In this document: positions 36,424-50,370 of the stretch, piece after piece
Layout: each line of letters starts with the position of its first letter
How positions within the stretch are numbered: position 1 is the stretch's first letter
Source of the DNA: Oscheius sp. JU75
Taxonomy: Eukaryota; Nematoda; Chromadorea; Rhabditida; Rhabditidae
DNA: 64,000 nucleotides
Direction: 5' to 3'
Assembly (NCBI GenBank): GCA_037178855.1
Contig: JASJZC010000007.1
Span: 5,146,001-5,210,000 of the forward strand
Position numbers and translations under genes: made by a program
Notes under the pieces: generated by a model
The model's input: the letters and a program-made list of their open reading frames with translations, nothing else
Told to the model about the DNA's origin: nothing
Database searches by the model: none

Positions 36424-37773
36424 ATGGCCGCAATATTTTTCCTTCTCTGGATGATCCCTCCTGTCGTTCCATGTGAAATAGGCCTGACTCAACTCCGGCA
36501 TCGTGAAACCTTAGCTCTAATGAGATGCGTGCCAACAATGCCGGTCAGAACTTATTCCTCAATAGAACTTGTGGAGTGCAATTATAGGGACAAGCAGATC
36601 CTTGTATTGTACAAACAGGAGGCAGAATGGCAGTATGCCAAAAGTATGGGCAAGATTATGTCTGCTGTGGGTCTCAAGAACTTCTGGTTCAATTGCTAGC
36701 TGGTCGACCAACCAACGAAAGTTTTGAACCTGGTCATTCAATTGTTTCTTTTTAGCGAGTAGTGTCCGAATGGTGGAACAACGGTCAACATTTTGATTAC
36801 AACGTGATCAGAAATGCGCCATTTAGTGCGCAAAAAGGTTAGAACAGAAGTGTGAAAGTAGAATGCTTCTTAGAAACCTCAATGATTATTACAACGCCAC
36901 AGACGTCCCCATTCCCGTCGAGAGCAACCCAACAACCAAGACGACTCAGTCTGAGCACTGTAGGTTAGATTTTCAACTGGTGAATCTTTTAGCCATCACC
37001 CTTGTCAACGTTGCTCTACACCTTGGATGAGCCTTACATTACTGAAGGAAACTACACACATTCGATTCGAACAAGTTCAAATGTTATTGCAATTCGAGAT
37101 GGCAGGTGTACGATCGTTGTCAACACCGGCATGCCGCATCAGAAGGCGGACATTATTAAAAGTGGGATAATATCCAGCTCAGGGAAATCTTATAGATCTT
37201 GCCTCTTCTGGGATACGTGCAAAAGATGTCCATTTTGTTGTGATAACCCAAGCTCACCCTCAGTTTTTGGGCAATTTGAATCTGTTCCCTGATGCTCAAG
37301 TTGTGATGGAACGGTTCTTCATGTTCCGCGACAACGTGATTCGAGGTGGAATTGACCCGGTATGGCTGATTTTTACATTTCACCGCCGAAATCACAGGAT
37401 GTTCATGTGGAATTGTGTTCGTCCAACACGTATGTTGTGTCTAGCGCCGGTCCGACGTCAAATTCCGTTTCTCTAATAGCCAAAAATGTTCCATCAATGG
37501 GGACTGTAGCCATCACAGGTACGAACTGTCTCATACTTATTTTGCCGTTTCAGGGACGCTATTTGTTGCGAATGACAGTTTGATTTCCGTGGACGAGGAC
37601 TTCACGGTCAACACCATTCAATTACTGCAGTCACGGGCTGAAATTGTTTGTCAGGTAGCTAAGGATACTCCATTAACTGAAGCGTATTTCTGCAGTCTGA
37701 TTGGATACTTCCTGCACATTCGCCAGCTTTCCCCGTCACTTCAGCAATGAAACGAATGGCTAATTGTTCCTAG
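36424..37773 (+). CDS. Secreted MBL-fold protein (MBLAC1/SWIP-10-like) lacking metal ligands
   Basis: The ATG follows TTTCAG and opens a signal peptide (MAAIFFLLWMIPPVVPC). A Cys segment (DPCIVQTGGRMAVCQ...YVCCG) and a Thr/Pro-rich linker follow. The C-terminal two-thirds align by eye with MBLAC1: TIVVNTGMPHQKADIIK (strand and loop of the 'VDTGG' region), VHFVVITQAHPQFLGNLNLF (where active enzymes have THGHSDHIGNL), GTVAITGTLFVANDSLISV (for 'VVVAGDVFE') and DWILPAHSPAFPV (for 'VVVPGHGPPF'). The HxHxDH motif is reduced to QxHxQF, the middle His region (TPGHGG) is missing at an intron junction and the bridging Asp is absent, so zinc binding is unlikely. Best reading: a secreted pseudoenzyme of the MBLAC1/SWIP-10 group. 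It converges on the TTLL9-like gene with 85 bp between stops. Confidence 0.75.
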
Positions 37774-37858
37774 CTCCCAGCCCTAGTTCCATTGTTTCAG
37801 TTTATTAACGGGTATCAAATAAAGTATTACGAAGCTGGTGGTGGAGCTTTGAAGTTAC

Positions 37859-39470
<1,612 letters not shown>

Positions 39471-39848
39471 GCTTCATTGAACGACTTGGCATTCTAGAAG
39501 GAATTTAAACAAAAAATCGCATTGATTGAGATTGGCTGCGACATTTTACACAAATTATGTCATTCTGATCCAGATGCCCCAGTTGGATTCTGTCTGCTCT
39601 TTGGAGTACTCCGCTTGTTTTTGTTTTTCCACTCGTCAATTAGACAACCCTATTGATTTGCACTCTCAGGTCAACTTTGATATGCTAATGGAGGGTCACC
39701 TGTCGCGTCTGCTTTAAACCAATGCGCTCTTCCGGTCATCTTCTCAAACCTGCCATTCCCCGAAGCCAATTCTTGCACCCAAGCCATTTTTACTATTAGC
39801 CTTAAACAAACAATGATAGGAACTAAAGCTTGCTATCTCAGAGAAGGC

Positions 39849-40434
39849 TTATTTTCCACATTTTTGTAGCTTTTGACATCCCACACCATTTTCCCATGCT
39901 AAGGAGAAAACAGTATCGTTTAATTTGTGGCTTTGGACGACTAAACGGTCCATGTGAGAATAAGCATTGCAGCTGACATTTGCTCTTTTCATTCTCGCGA
40001 TTTCTTTTGAAACTAATTCAATCGTTTCAACTAAGGACATTACCAAATATTCACCTTTGTCTGGAGTTAAATGACATAAATGACAGGAAGGAGCATTGAA
40101 TCACAGCTCTTTTTCGGCTTCCTCTTGTGCAGGCTCCATAGGCCAAAGGCGAATCCCGCCCACCTGGCCGTTTTCTGGCTTCTAGGGCCTTCTTCAAACA
40201 TCGGAATCAATTTCAATGTTCTCTCAAGAAAATGGACTTCACGCGGAGCCCTGTTGAAAAACAAGGTTCCGGGATCCGCTTCTCATGCAATTCATCAAGA
40301 AGGACATTTAACAACCCGAGATTTATATTGACACTCCTTGTCGAAAATAAGCCTCGTCGGCTGGGAAGAATGAACATTGTCGCGTAGTCATTTTCCTCCT
40401 CGAACACTAAACAAAAGTTCAAAAACGTTGTCAT
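39849..40434 (-). CDS. Uncharacterised helical protein, model uncertain
   Basis: I do not recognise this gene. Two segments join well: LIPMFEEGPRSQKTARWAGF, AFGLWSLHKRKPKKS and, after a 46-nt intron, YKGEYLVMSLVETIELVSKE with a further helical stretch ending CQKLQKCGK and a stop at 39849. Upstream, FEEENDYATMFILPSRRGLF and LNVLLDELHEKRIPEPCF are in another frame and need an intron I cannot place with confidence near 40250. It lies 379 bp upstream of the TTLL9-like gene on the same strand, so it could belong to the same operon or be independent. Confidence 0.4.
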
Positions 40435-40725
40435 CTGTCTTACTTAAGTCCGATGCCAAGGACGAACAACAGAATTGATTCCTTCCCCTCGTTTTTAGCC
40501 CACAGACTGAAAGACCAATTGGGAAAAGCTGTTTATTTTTCTCATGTCCTGTCATCAACGATCTCGGGTCCCGCCTAATTGGGCAATGATATCCGTGTGC
40601 TTACTTTCATCTCTTTGCTATGTCTGGAACAATATTGAGACATAAGACTCTTATAGAGCCCAATTGCCGTGTTTTCAAGTCTCTATTTGATAGTTTGCCT
40701 CTTTTCTCATGTACCACTTTCAGAA

Positions 40726-41976
40726 ATGTGGTGTCTACTTTGGCAATGTACGTATGGTTTACTTTCAATAGTTCTCTATGGAATCGTCGTATGGTTGGTC
40801 ATTCGAGAGAAACGTTTTTTCTGCTCCTCATTTGTCAAACTGACAATCACGTTGTCTGTAGTTGTAAGTCTTCAAAATCCTATGATAATAACTATTCCTT
40901 CAGAATGTCATAACATGGATCACGTTTTTCTTTTTACTTCGGATACCTAACCACGCTCCGGAGAACTCGCAATTTGGTCTTTTTCTGGAAAACTTCCCTT
41001 GGCCGACTTTGCTACGCGTGGGAATGTTCATGGGCTTCTACCTCGGTTACTGCCAACATCTCTCGCTGTTCTTCATTATTTTCCATCGGATGCGAGCAAT
41101 TACGTGGCCGTTTGACAGAGAAGCGGTGAGTCAACCTTCGAACCTCCGAAAATGTCAACCCACTCAGATGTGGGATACTCAATATTGGATCACCGTCCTT
41201 TTCATCTGTTTGTTCCCTTTGGGCTTCACCTTCACTCTGCTTCAAACTGATGCTCACTTTATTTACAGAGATCAAATAGGAGGATATGTTCTCGAGCCAG
41301 TCGATGTGGTGAGAAGAGAAATGAAATTTGAGAAACAATGAAAATTTCAGACACAGGTCTGGAACGTGATGCAATTGACAATCTTCAGTTGGATCATAAC
41401 TATTTTGGGTGTGATTGCTAACGCTACCACAATCATCATGTTGTGTAAAAGATCTATGAGCTCAAACTATAGAAGAGAGCTCCACTTGTTCCTGATCAGC
41501 TTTGTTGGATTTACCGTTCAAGCACTTCAGTCAGCTGTGGCGGTTAGTCGCTTATTTACTTGAGCAAAACAAGCGGAAACTACATCCTTTGCGGAGTTTG
41601 ACCTTGTACGAGGATTATGATCAACCACGATGAGCCCATTTAACTGTCTTTCCCACAATGTCGCGCTCTAATAGTGCTGATCAACGGAAGACACAAACTC
41701 GAAACAGTCTCTATCAATCAATTTCAGTTTGGTTACTACGTGAGCAAGCCGGAGTCTTCGTTACGCTACTTCTGTATCTTCATTCTTCCCTACTGCAACG
41801 ATCTCTTCTCTCTTGGTCTCCCATACTTCTTCCTTGTTTTCAATGTTCGCCTGCGGAAATGTTTCTTTGAGTTGCCGCCCTTTAGGGCATTAACACAAAG
41901 TTTCGCGCATAAATGCGACAAAAGCTGCCAGCATCTCGCACCTAGCGATGCGGAAGCTTCCGTCGTTATGGTTTGA
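40726..41976 (+). CDS. Nematode 7TM chemoreceptor (Srg-superfamily-like)
   Basis: The ATG follows a TTTCAGAA acceptor and opens a first helix (LLSIVLYGIVVWLV). Further hydrophobic helices follow in order: VITWITFFFLLRI, MFMGFYLGYCQHLSLFFIIF with the cytosolic MRAITWPFDREA, YWITVLFICLFPLGFTFTLL, IFSWIITILGVIANATTIIM with KRSMSSNYRRE, LHLFLISFVGFTVQALQSAV, and a last helix around YFCIFILPYCNDLFSLGLPY with FFLVFNVRLRK. Seven spans, the third-helix loop and the polar CNDLFSLGLPY near helix 7 fit the srg/srv-type chemoreceptors of nematodes. Five exons; the fourth intron (about 41540-41727) is longer than average. The stop is at 41974. Likely a ciliary sensory-neuron receptor; ligand unknown. Confidence 0.75.
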
Positions 41977-42727
41977 TGGTTTCCACACAAACTGTTGTCT
42001 GTATTTACGAGATTCCTGGTCATATCCCTAGGTTCACAGGTTTTCCAGTATGGTTATTTAGATCCTTAGATGTGAATAAAATGTATACTACAATGTCCTT
42101 TAACAAAAAAACGAACTGTGCAGACCAGACATTGTCGGATCCAGGTGTTCAGACAGATGTCTCGCTATTTCACATCCTCTATTCCGTCCCTTCTTCTTAT
42201 AACTACATAAGGCTTACGCTTTTTTTTTTTTCAAATGGTCGCTTTTTCGGCTCTCCGCCATTTTTCGAATAGCGCGACCGGATAAGCACAAAAGAAGGAT
42301 GCACGGTCCACTCTCAGGTGTTCTTTGTGTTGTTAGGCCGCGGGTCTGCATGCAAATGAGCGCTGACCCTGCTATTATGAGTCAGTTCTGACCGTGCGGC
42401 CATCGATTTCTGGCTCCGAGGTCGAGGGGACCACTATGTCTATCACGTCATTTATTCATCACTTCCATATGTTTAATCGCCTAAGATAAGTATATCTGCC
42501 CCTTTCGGATCTCTACTCTAAAAATACAGGAATGTTTGTATTAGCCCTAAACTTCTAACAAATAAGCCGCATCACTTGTCGCTTGACCTCTGATAATTAA
42601 ATTACATCGATTAATACGACAATCATCAGTTTTTAACATTTGTTCAAAACCGTGCTTGTTTGCGCGCAGTCTTTCTCAGTGACTCTCTCTATCTATCACT
42701 TTCGTATTAAACTTATATCTCTAGGTA
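41977..42727. other. Intergenic region upstream of par-6
   Basis: No coding segment is supported. A TGAGTCA lies at about 42377. A CTCTAG acceptor ends just before the par-6 ATG. Confidence 0.4.
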
Positions 42728-44018
42728 ATGCGTATTCATGTGAAGTCCCAGTACGGGGCAGACTTCCGCCGGTACTCTATTGTCGTCGGAACTGGTCTTC
42801 CTCTTCCCACGCTTGAGGAGTTTCTCATCGAACTGTTTAAAATCCACAAGTGAGCTCATTCATACACTTAAAACAAACTTTCAAACTTTCAGGTTGTCTC
42901 CGGAACAATCGCAAACAGTTACCGTTTCCTACGCAGACAGAGACGGTTCCAATCTACCCATTTCTAACGATGACGTGGGTCATTTTTAACGATCATTTAT
43001 AAATGAGTTATTTTAGAACTTGCACAAAGCACTTAACGACAAACCGAATCTGCTTCGTATCAATCTCCAAAAGAAAGGAGAGTCGTACGAAGAACAGTTT
43101 GGTTATGGTCTCACTCATAAGTCCATTGAGGAGAAGAAAAAACGCAGTCTATCCATCTCATCTCCTCAAGAATTCAGAAGAGTAAGCTCAAAGAGTACAT
43201 TACATGTTTGAGTTTCCAGGTCTCTTCAATATTGGATGCTGACACATTGCCGACCGAACTTAGACGAGTGCAACTGTGCAAGACGTACACAAACAAGCCT
43301 CTTGGTTTCTATATTCGTGATGGAACCAACTTCATCAACACTCTCCATGGGTCTGTGATGACTAATGGTATTTTTATTTCTCGTCTCTTGCCTCATGGCC
43401 TGGCGGCATCAACAAACATTCTGAATGTGGACGACGAAATTCTGGAAGTCAATGGCATTTGTGTAGGTTTGAGTTTGTTTCCTGAGTTAAAGTTTCGGTA
43501 TAGGTGAAGAACAAGTCATTGGACCAAGTTACGGATATTATGCTGGCCAACGCTACAAATCTCATACTGACCACTCGCCCAGCTGCTCCGATGCCTCCAA
43601 TACATTACTACAACTCTCTCCCACCACCTTACAGGTAACTCTTCAGTGTGCTTTAAATGCTTTTTTCAGTATGCCTGGCCATGGTTACCACATGATGCCT
43701 TATCCGCCTATACACTATTCACCGGTCATTAGTCCGAGGCATCCCGCTTATCCTGGCCATTACATGGCTCATCTCCAGCCGCACAATCTCTACAATCAGG
43801 AAAACTTGGACGACAAGTGACATCATATTGTTTTCTATTAAGATCAAAGTTTTAGATACCGTATGTCACCTCCGGTAGCTCAGTTCTCACGCGAGAGCAC
43901 CTATCGCCTGTCGGACAAGACTGCGAAACTGACTCTCAACGGAACTCGAACGCCTCCTCGTCGTCCGATGAGTGTTCATCCTGGATGGATGTATCCAAAC
44001 TATGGAATGGGATATTAG
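42728..44018 (+). CDS. par-6: PAR-6 polarity protein (PB1, semi-CRIB, PDZ)
   Basis: The N-terminus is a PB1 domain ([42 protein letters not shown]) that in PAR-6 binds aPKC (PKC-3 in worms). It is followed by a linker [20 protein letters not shown] and the semi-CRIB ([19 protein letters not shown]) that binds Cdc42. The PDZ domain has the carboxylate loop [10 protein letters not shown] and continues [24 protein letters not shown] and [18 protein letters not shown]. The C-terminus is Pro/Tyr/His-rich ([18 protein letters not shown]) and ends YGMGY. About eight exons all join in frame, with a start after CTCTAGGTA. Gene order, domain spacing and key residues match PAR-6 throughout. Expected role: scaffold of the anterior PAR complex at the cell cortex. 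Confidence 0.93.
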
Positions 44019-44282
44019 CCAATTTGTCTTCTTGAAACCTTACACTGCCTGAGATTCGCTTTACCTGTACAAAGAATAAAATTTGATCTCTTGGATTCTT
44101 TTAGAGAAATCAGCTACAGGATGCACAGTAAGCGGACGCTGACCATAAACCTACCTGGCGCTGTCGTAATCAAATGGACTTGGAGCCGTTTGCTTCTTCG
44201 AATGGGTCTTATCAGCCGGAATTCAAGTAGCCTTAAGAGGTCTGACGAAATCAACTACGAGCAGTCCTGTCATTTCTTCAGA

Positions 44283-45437
44283 ATGTTGTTGTTATGCTTA
44301 GCCGTTCTTCCATTGACGCTTGCTGCTCCTAATGTTTATACTTCAGCAAACCTCTACGACGACACTGTCACCAGGTTGTAATTCTCTCAAGTGTTTAGAA
44401 CAATCCTCTGTTTAGAAACAAGATCTTTCCGTTGGCTGCAGCTGCCTATTCTGATACTCCAGCAAATTGCGTTAACAATGTATTCCCAACAGCTACAGTA
44501 GGCTCAGTTGGTCAATTATTTCTGTTTTTACAGTTTAAAAGACAACTGGATGTCTCTTGCGATTGGACCATTATTGACAAGTGTTCCAGCTACACAGCCG
44601 TCAGCCCTGATGACCAAATTATCATTATCTCCTTCAGGTACACCGTAGGATAAGTAAATAACCAAGTACCCTTTCCAGAGGTGGAAACAGTGACTTAGAA
44701 ATGATAATGGAGGGTGATGAGACTTTGTTCAAAAACAACGTAAGACATGTTTTGTGAAAAAATATTCTATGTTTTCGACACCCTGGGTAGCTGGCGGGAG
44801 TGTTAGCAAGTTTTTCAATGATGGCTTCAACAAACTTTGGAGCAAAGGACTGAAGGACGATTTTCTGTCTCATGCCAACAAATATCCGAAGTTTACTCTT
44901 TGGGTTAGCCGCATTCTATTCTTGACATAACATTTTTGCAGATTACAGGCCACTCCCTCGGTGGAGCACTTGCTTCTCTAGCGGCGTCTTTTATCTCGCA
45001 CAACAAGCTCTTTCCTGCAAAACAGATAGTTCTGACAACCTTTGGACAACCCCGTACTGGCGATCAGGCATGGGCGAAGGCTCATGATAAGGAGGTATCC
45101 GAATACAGTTTTATCAGCAAATAGCAATATTCAGGTTCCTGTTTCTTTCCGTATAACTCACGGACGCGATCCTGTACCTCATTTCCCACTGATCAACCAG
45201 GAAGGATACACTCACCATTTGACAGAGGTGTCATGCGCTTAGTACGGTAGTTTAGTTGTAATTAAGGCATACTACCACAAAGGTATGGAGGTTGGCGCCA
45301 AATACTACGTTTGCTCGAACATAGACGAGAGCTACTTCTGTTCCGATGCCAACATCCTTCCTGATACCAGCATCAAAGAACACAGTCATTACTTTGAAAA
45401 ACAAGTGAAAGAATACGGAAAGGCTGGATGCGTTTAA
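44283..45437 (+). CDS. Secreted class-3 lipase, copy 1, with altered splice acceptor
   Basis: The signal peptide is MLLLCLAVLPLTLA. The mature protein has KRQLDVSCDWTIIDKCSSYT, the lipase nucleophile motif ITGHSLGGALASLAASF (GxSxG), FGQPRTGDQAW, the Asp region FRITHGRDPVPHFP and a late His (EHSHYF), giving a full Ser-Asp-His set. Cys pairs in the tail (CSNIDESYFC, AGC) suggest disulfides. Compared with copy 2, the acceptor before TPWVAGGSVSK reads TTCG instead of CAG (about 44776). Splicing to a downstream AG at about 44811 would keep the frame but drop those 11 residues. So it may be intact with a small deletion, or be decaying. The stop is at 45435-45437. It is tandem with copy 2. Confidence 0.75.
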
Positions 45438-45741
45438 AGGGACCATTATATAATAAAGTTTATGATTTTGTTCAATCCTGCTGATAAGAATCTCTGACGC
45501 AAACTGCTGAATAATGCGACGCCTATGGACATCCGCTAAGACAATGTGTTGCTACAACCATTTCCTAAACGAATTAGCTCCACGTGACAAAATGTCTGTA
45601 AGGAGCCACTTATCGGAGTTATTATGAAGATAAAGGGTGACAGTATAAAATGGTCCTATCACTAGTTTCCTGGCTTCTTGAGACCAATGCCTCTTCTTAA
45701 GACACTTTCCACTGTTCTTTTTCTGATCAATGTGTTTCAGG

Positions 45742-46768
45742 ATGTTCTTCGCGGTCTCTCTCGCCTTGGTGACGTTATCCACGGCTTCCTATAATGTGGG
45801 TTAGGCAGTGAGTAAAGTAAAAAATTGTTTAGGATATGCTCACTAGATGCAAAATCTTCCCTATGAGCGCAGCAAGCTATTCGAAAACGCCAAAGGACTG
45901 TATTGCCAACACCTACACCAACGGAACGGTAAAGAAGATTCCGAAACACTTTATTTTTGTTCTTACAGTTGAAGCGCCAAATCGAGGTCTTCTGTGATAT
46001 TTCCATGGTCGACAAGTGCTCCGGATTCACTGCTGTTTCTCACTCCGACCAGGCTATCATTCTCGCCTATAGAGGAACCAACAGAAACTTCCAACTGATT
46101 ATGGAGGGAGACGAGACTATTCTCAAGAATCATGTGAGAGCAAGCATTCTCGTAGTCACTGACTAGTTCAGACTACTTGGCCTGCCGGAGGAAAAGTATC
46201 GAAGTATTTCGACGATGGATTCACCCGCCTTTGGAACCAGGGAATGAAGGGAGATTTTACCTCACTCTTGAACAGCTACCCGACTTATCAAGTTTGGGTT
46301 ACAGGACACTCTCTCGGTGGAGCTATGGCTATTCTGGCTGCTAACTACATCACCTACAACAAGATCGTGAAAGATGCCAGCAAAGTATGTACGCTTTTAG
46401 CACTTTTAAATGAAACTATTTAGGTCACACTGGTTACTTTCGGAGAGCCTCGTGTTGGTGATTCCGACTTTGCCGCCGCTGTCGACAATCTGAACAAGGC
46501 CGCCTACAGAGTGACCCATGACAAAGATATGGTTCCTCACCTTCCGATCAAGAACGAGGAAGGATACCGCCACCACAAAACAGAAATCTACTACAAAAAG
46601 GACATGGGAAAGGGAGCAGAATACAAAGTCTGCATTGGTGACGAGTCGATGCTCTGCTCTGACGGAAACATTATTGATGCTTCTCTAACGGATCATCTCC
46701 ACTATTTCAACCAAGATGTCAGCGACTGGGGTACCAAGGGATGCGCCAAAATGGCCGAGTGTCAATAA
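45742..46768 (+). CDS. Secreted class-3 lipase, copy 2
   Basis: MFFAVSLALVTLSTASYN is the signal peptide, directly after TTTCAGG. Domain features in order: KRQIEVFCDISMVDKCSGF, AIILAYRGTNRN (oxyanion-side strand), QLIMEGDETILKN, TTWPAGGKVSKYFDDGF, VWVTGHSLGGAMAILAANYI with the nucleophile serine, TFGEPRVGDSDFA, RVTHDKDMVPHLP with the catalytic Asp, and LTDHLHYFNQD with the likely His. The final Cys-rich tail ends KMAECQ at 46768. All splice sites are canonical and the protein is full length for this nematode lipase_3 group (about 300 residues). Likely secreted into gut lumen or body fluid to hydrolyse acylglycerols; substrate not known from sequence. Confidence 0.85.
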
Positions 46769-47922
46769 ACATTTGATTTTACCTGTCTGTAATTGCGCAT
46801 AACGCGTAGCTACGCGGTAGTTTGGTTCCGCGTTGGCTTGGTGCACGCGCTTGAAAAATGAAAATTGCCATTTCTCGACTTGGGTCTATCCGATTGCTCT
46901 CAAACTTTGTTCCATAGTTTTAACTACCTAAAATAAACCTAGAAAAAAAGCTTGGGCTTAATGGTTAGAAAATAAATCATTTTACGAAAACGTGTCGATG
47001 TCTCCCGATGTTCGTAATCAGGTTGGCTTTTCAAATTTGCTTATCAGGTTGATTAGCTAGATTTTCAAAAACGGACCAAGTTCTTGGAGACTTTCAGATC
47101 GACACAATAACTCTAGCCGAGTCTCCTCAGATGGCCAATTTTGCGGAAATTTTAAAATTTTCTTTTCTGGTCATCTACGATTGTAGATGGATAAAGTGTG
47201 TTGAATTAGAATATTTTAATCATTCAGACACGTCAAAAAGTGCACCTGAGTTTAAGAAATCCATAAGAAAGCCTGCGAATAGCAATGTTGCGCGTCAGCA
47301 CGAAAATGTGGTACGTAGAAGCGCTCCTGCAGTATAAAAAGTTGTAAAGCATTTTTTGCTACTAATAAGCGTTGATAAAAAATTTTCTTTGAATATTTGA
47401 CAAAAAGTGGACAATTATTATTAAAAAAAAATAGCGACCAGCAAAAAGTGGTTTTGGACTTGACAAAAACGGGACATCAGAAGACTGCAGAAACAGAACA
47501 ATAGAATTCTGTAGCGAAATGGGAAAGCCCAAACCACGGCTATCTTATACCACATTACACCACCACTATTGTTTATGGCGCAATTCGTCTTACTGCTCGA
47601 GTTTTCAAAAAACATAATATGCACTGTTTTTGCACTGTCTACTATTGTCCGGTTTTTGTAGAGTTCACACTACCCATCTTTTGGTGAGTCGCTTTTTTTT
47701 CGCAATAATAATTGGTTACAAGTATCAGCCCGTTGACCGTTAGTCTATAGGAAATTATGAATAAAAGTGTTTATTCGATTTGAGCACCTTTTCAATGTAA
47801 GAAAGGTAGAGTCATCTTTACACGCCACGATTTTGTGGATGGAAAAAGTAAATTTTGCAAGAAAGGGTAAACTTACCCGTTAAACAACAAAACTACTAAC
47901 TACAAATTATACAATTTCAGCA
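46769..47922. other. Intergenic region with a perfect palindrome
   Basis: A 14-bp perfect palindrome CGCGTAGCTACGCG lies at 46803-46816. An ATG frame at 47131-47337 follows a CTCAG acceptor and has 68 codons with a hydrophobic start and a basic tail, but no recognised motif; I leave it as a possible small gene only. Confidence 0.35.
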
Positions 47923-50370
47923 TTATTCTAACAGTTGACAAAGAGCTACTTGCTTTTCCGCTTCGGCTATTTCTTCCTCTGTGAAGGCGGATGAGGCTGC
48001 GGTTGTATCTGTAAAATTCATCCAGGATTTAGCATATTGGAAGAGCCGTGCAGCTTCTGAAAGGTAAGCCATGCATTGAAAGTGACAGAAAACGGAAAGT
48101 GAACGAAGTGAACGTTAGAACTGAAGAACTAGGCAAAAACAAAAGTGGATCATGCTTTTACCTGAACGATTTCTTCTCGCTAGCATAGCATGAACTGCAA
48201 ATGCTTTCTGACGGTCTTGTTTTGCAGTTGCTTCAACCAATTTCGCGATGTAGGTGTCAGAGACTTGGACAATGTCTACAAATCGGGCTGCTTCAACAAC
48301 GAAACCCTTTTCCAACATAACTTCCAAAATCTCCTCGGTTGCTTTTTGTCTATAGAATCAAATTGAGAAACAAACTTTTAAATAATCACCTTGACAAGAT
48401 ATCCAAAGCCGCGTTTGCAATATGTGGACAGCGTGCAGCATAGGATACCAACATGTAGGCTAGCTGTTTTGTCTCGTCAATGACTCTGTAAGTCACAAGC
48501 TGTTGAAGTTTCTGCATTTGTCCCCCCTCTGCTAGCACTTCTACCAGCATGTCCAGAAAGTAAGGCTTAATCTAGAATGAGAAAGTTGATTAAAAAAATG
48601 CTTACATCGACGACCATTCCAGCAGTATTGAGACTGTTGAGGTACTGAAGCATTACATCTGCCACGTAAGTGCGTTCAACAGACGTGTCTTCTTTCAATG
48701 GAATGAAAACACCTCCCTGGAGAGCTTTTTGATCGAGTTTTGGCAACGAGACGGGCTCAGGAACAAGCTGAGACTTAGTTGGATCTGCTGGTAGAAGAAC
48801 AGGCATCACAATCAGATTCTGCGTCATCAATCCGAAGATTTTGCGTATCTAGGGGGATCGATAGACTTGAAACTAATGAATGTTACCTGTTTCAATGCAA
48901 GTTTTCGATTCCGCAATGCATTCAACAATGTGGTCATGATTAGATTTTCCTGTCCTGTTCGGTTAATGAAAAACTCCAGCAGCGTACTCTTGTCATCAAT
49001 TTCATTATCAGCTGCCTCGCATTTCAATCCAATTTGGTACATCATGCCTGCTTCTGGGTCTGTGAATATTCGATTTATTTGAAGCTGGAATAACGCACCG
49101 GCGACGATGTCGGGAAGAAACATTTTCCAGAACACGTTGTAAAGATTTGGAGAAGGTTGGCACGATGCATGAGGAACTGAGCAACTGTTTAACAAAAAAA
49201 ACATAAGAATACCTATTGTTGTTGTTATGAGAGCTGAATGTGACGGACGATTCAGAGCAAGAGCGACATCGTAAACAAGAGACCTTGCAGATGGCTGATG
49301 GTGTACCAAAACTAGATTGTCAACAATGTTGATGCCAAATCCATCAGTGAAACCTACAAAGGTCCAAAAAATCTATCAAACTAGAACTTACTAACGGGAA
49401 GAACATATTTTAGTTTTCCTGGGACATTAACATCGCTAGAAAGCTCGAAAAGCAGCAACTCCGCTGTGGACGAGGTCCTCCTGTTGTATCTGATGACTAT
49501 CGTGTAAATTGAGCCGTATCTGAAGTTGAAAAACTCGTTTAATTCCTGCAAAGACACCTACATAGATGCCAAGAACACATCTTTCTCAAGAATATGATCC
49601 CTTGTGTTGGTTAAAGTAGTTTCAATTTCGAACGGTTTCAACCTTGTAAATTGGCCATGGTGAATGACGATCGGTTGGAAAACAGAACTGCTTGGACCCG
49701 TTCCAAGCACAAGAAGATTTGACGGAGCCTCAAAGTAATGAAATAACCGTGAAAATAAGGAACTTACATAGTAAATTGCCCAAGACGTCGATATGTTTGA
49801 TGAACGCGACAATTTGGACGTTTTCTTGTCTTCAAGGATAGACATTAGTTCCATAGATTGACTTGTCACAAACAATATCTACAAAACAATAGTTAGAAAC
49901 AAATAAAATCCACCAGCCTGATTATTCGTGACCCATTCAACAAGAATGATCGGTTCCCTGGACTTTGAAGGCACATTGAACTCGATCGCAGTCCCCGAAG
50001 TGTCATTTTTATCCATCAGTATGATATCCACTGACATGGTGTTCCGTTGAACTGATGCCAGTTTTCCATTTGGTGAAATTTTGACATCTGTGGCAGGGCC
50101 TTTGTCTTTGGTCCTAAAGGTGCACCTCTAAGTAGAGTAAAGTGGAATAAACCTGGTAGAGACGTCTGGTTGACCAAATGTTTTACACGTAAAGGAGAGA
50201 GCACCATTATTTCTAACTGTACATATCTGAAAAATAGCCATGAAAGTGAAAGAGCTACTGCTTACTCTAGAAGTAGATTTGTCGAAGAAATTTCTTGTTC
50301 CCGTAGAAGATGAGGCGTCTGACCCGCAGTCCTGCTCGAATACAATGGAATTACGTCCTATCTCGATCAT
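47923..50370 (-). CDS. RMC1/Mic1 orthologue (Mon1-Ccz1 regulator)
   Basis: About ten exons on the minus strand read as a full-length RMC1 (C18orf8/Mic1) protein. The beta-propeller-like N-half has VRNNGALSFTCKTFG, KISPNGKLASVQRNTMSVDI (compare human ENKILAVQRTSKTVDF), WVTNNQILFVTSQSMELMSI and INIVDNLVLVHHQPSARSLV (human VVDNLVVVHHQDTETSVIF). The helical C-half has TYVADVMLQYLNSLNTAGM, EVMLEKGFVVEAARFVDIV and FAVHAMLARRN, ending with EEEIAEAEKQVALCQLLE. In animals RMC1 joins Mon1-Ccz1 to activate Rab7 in late endosomes, lysosomes and autophagy. The intron at 49879-49917 needs a GC donor; splicing from the nearest GT runs into a stop. The start at 50370 is the only ATG before the propeller. Confidence 0.85.
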
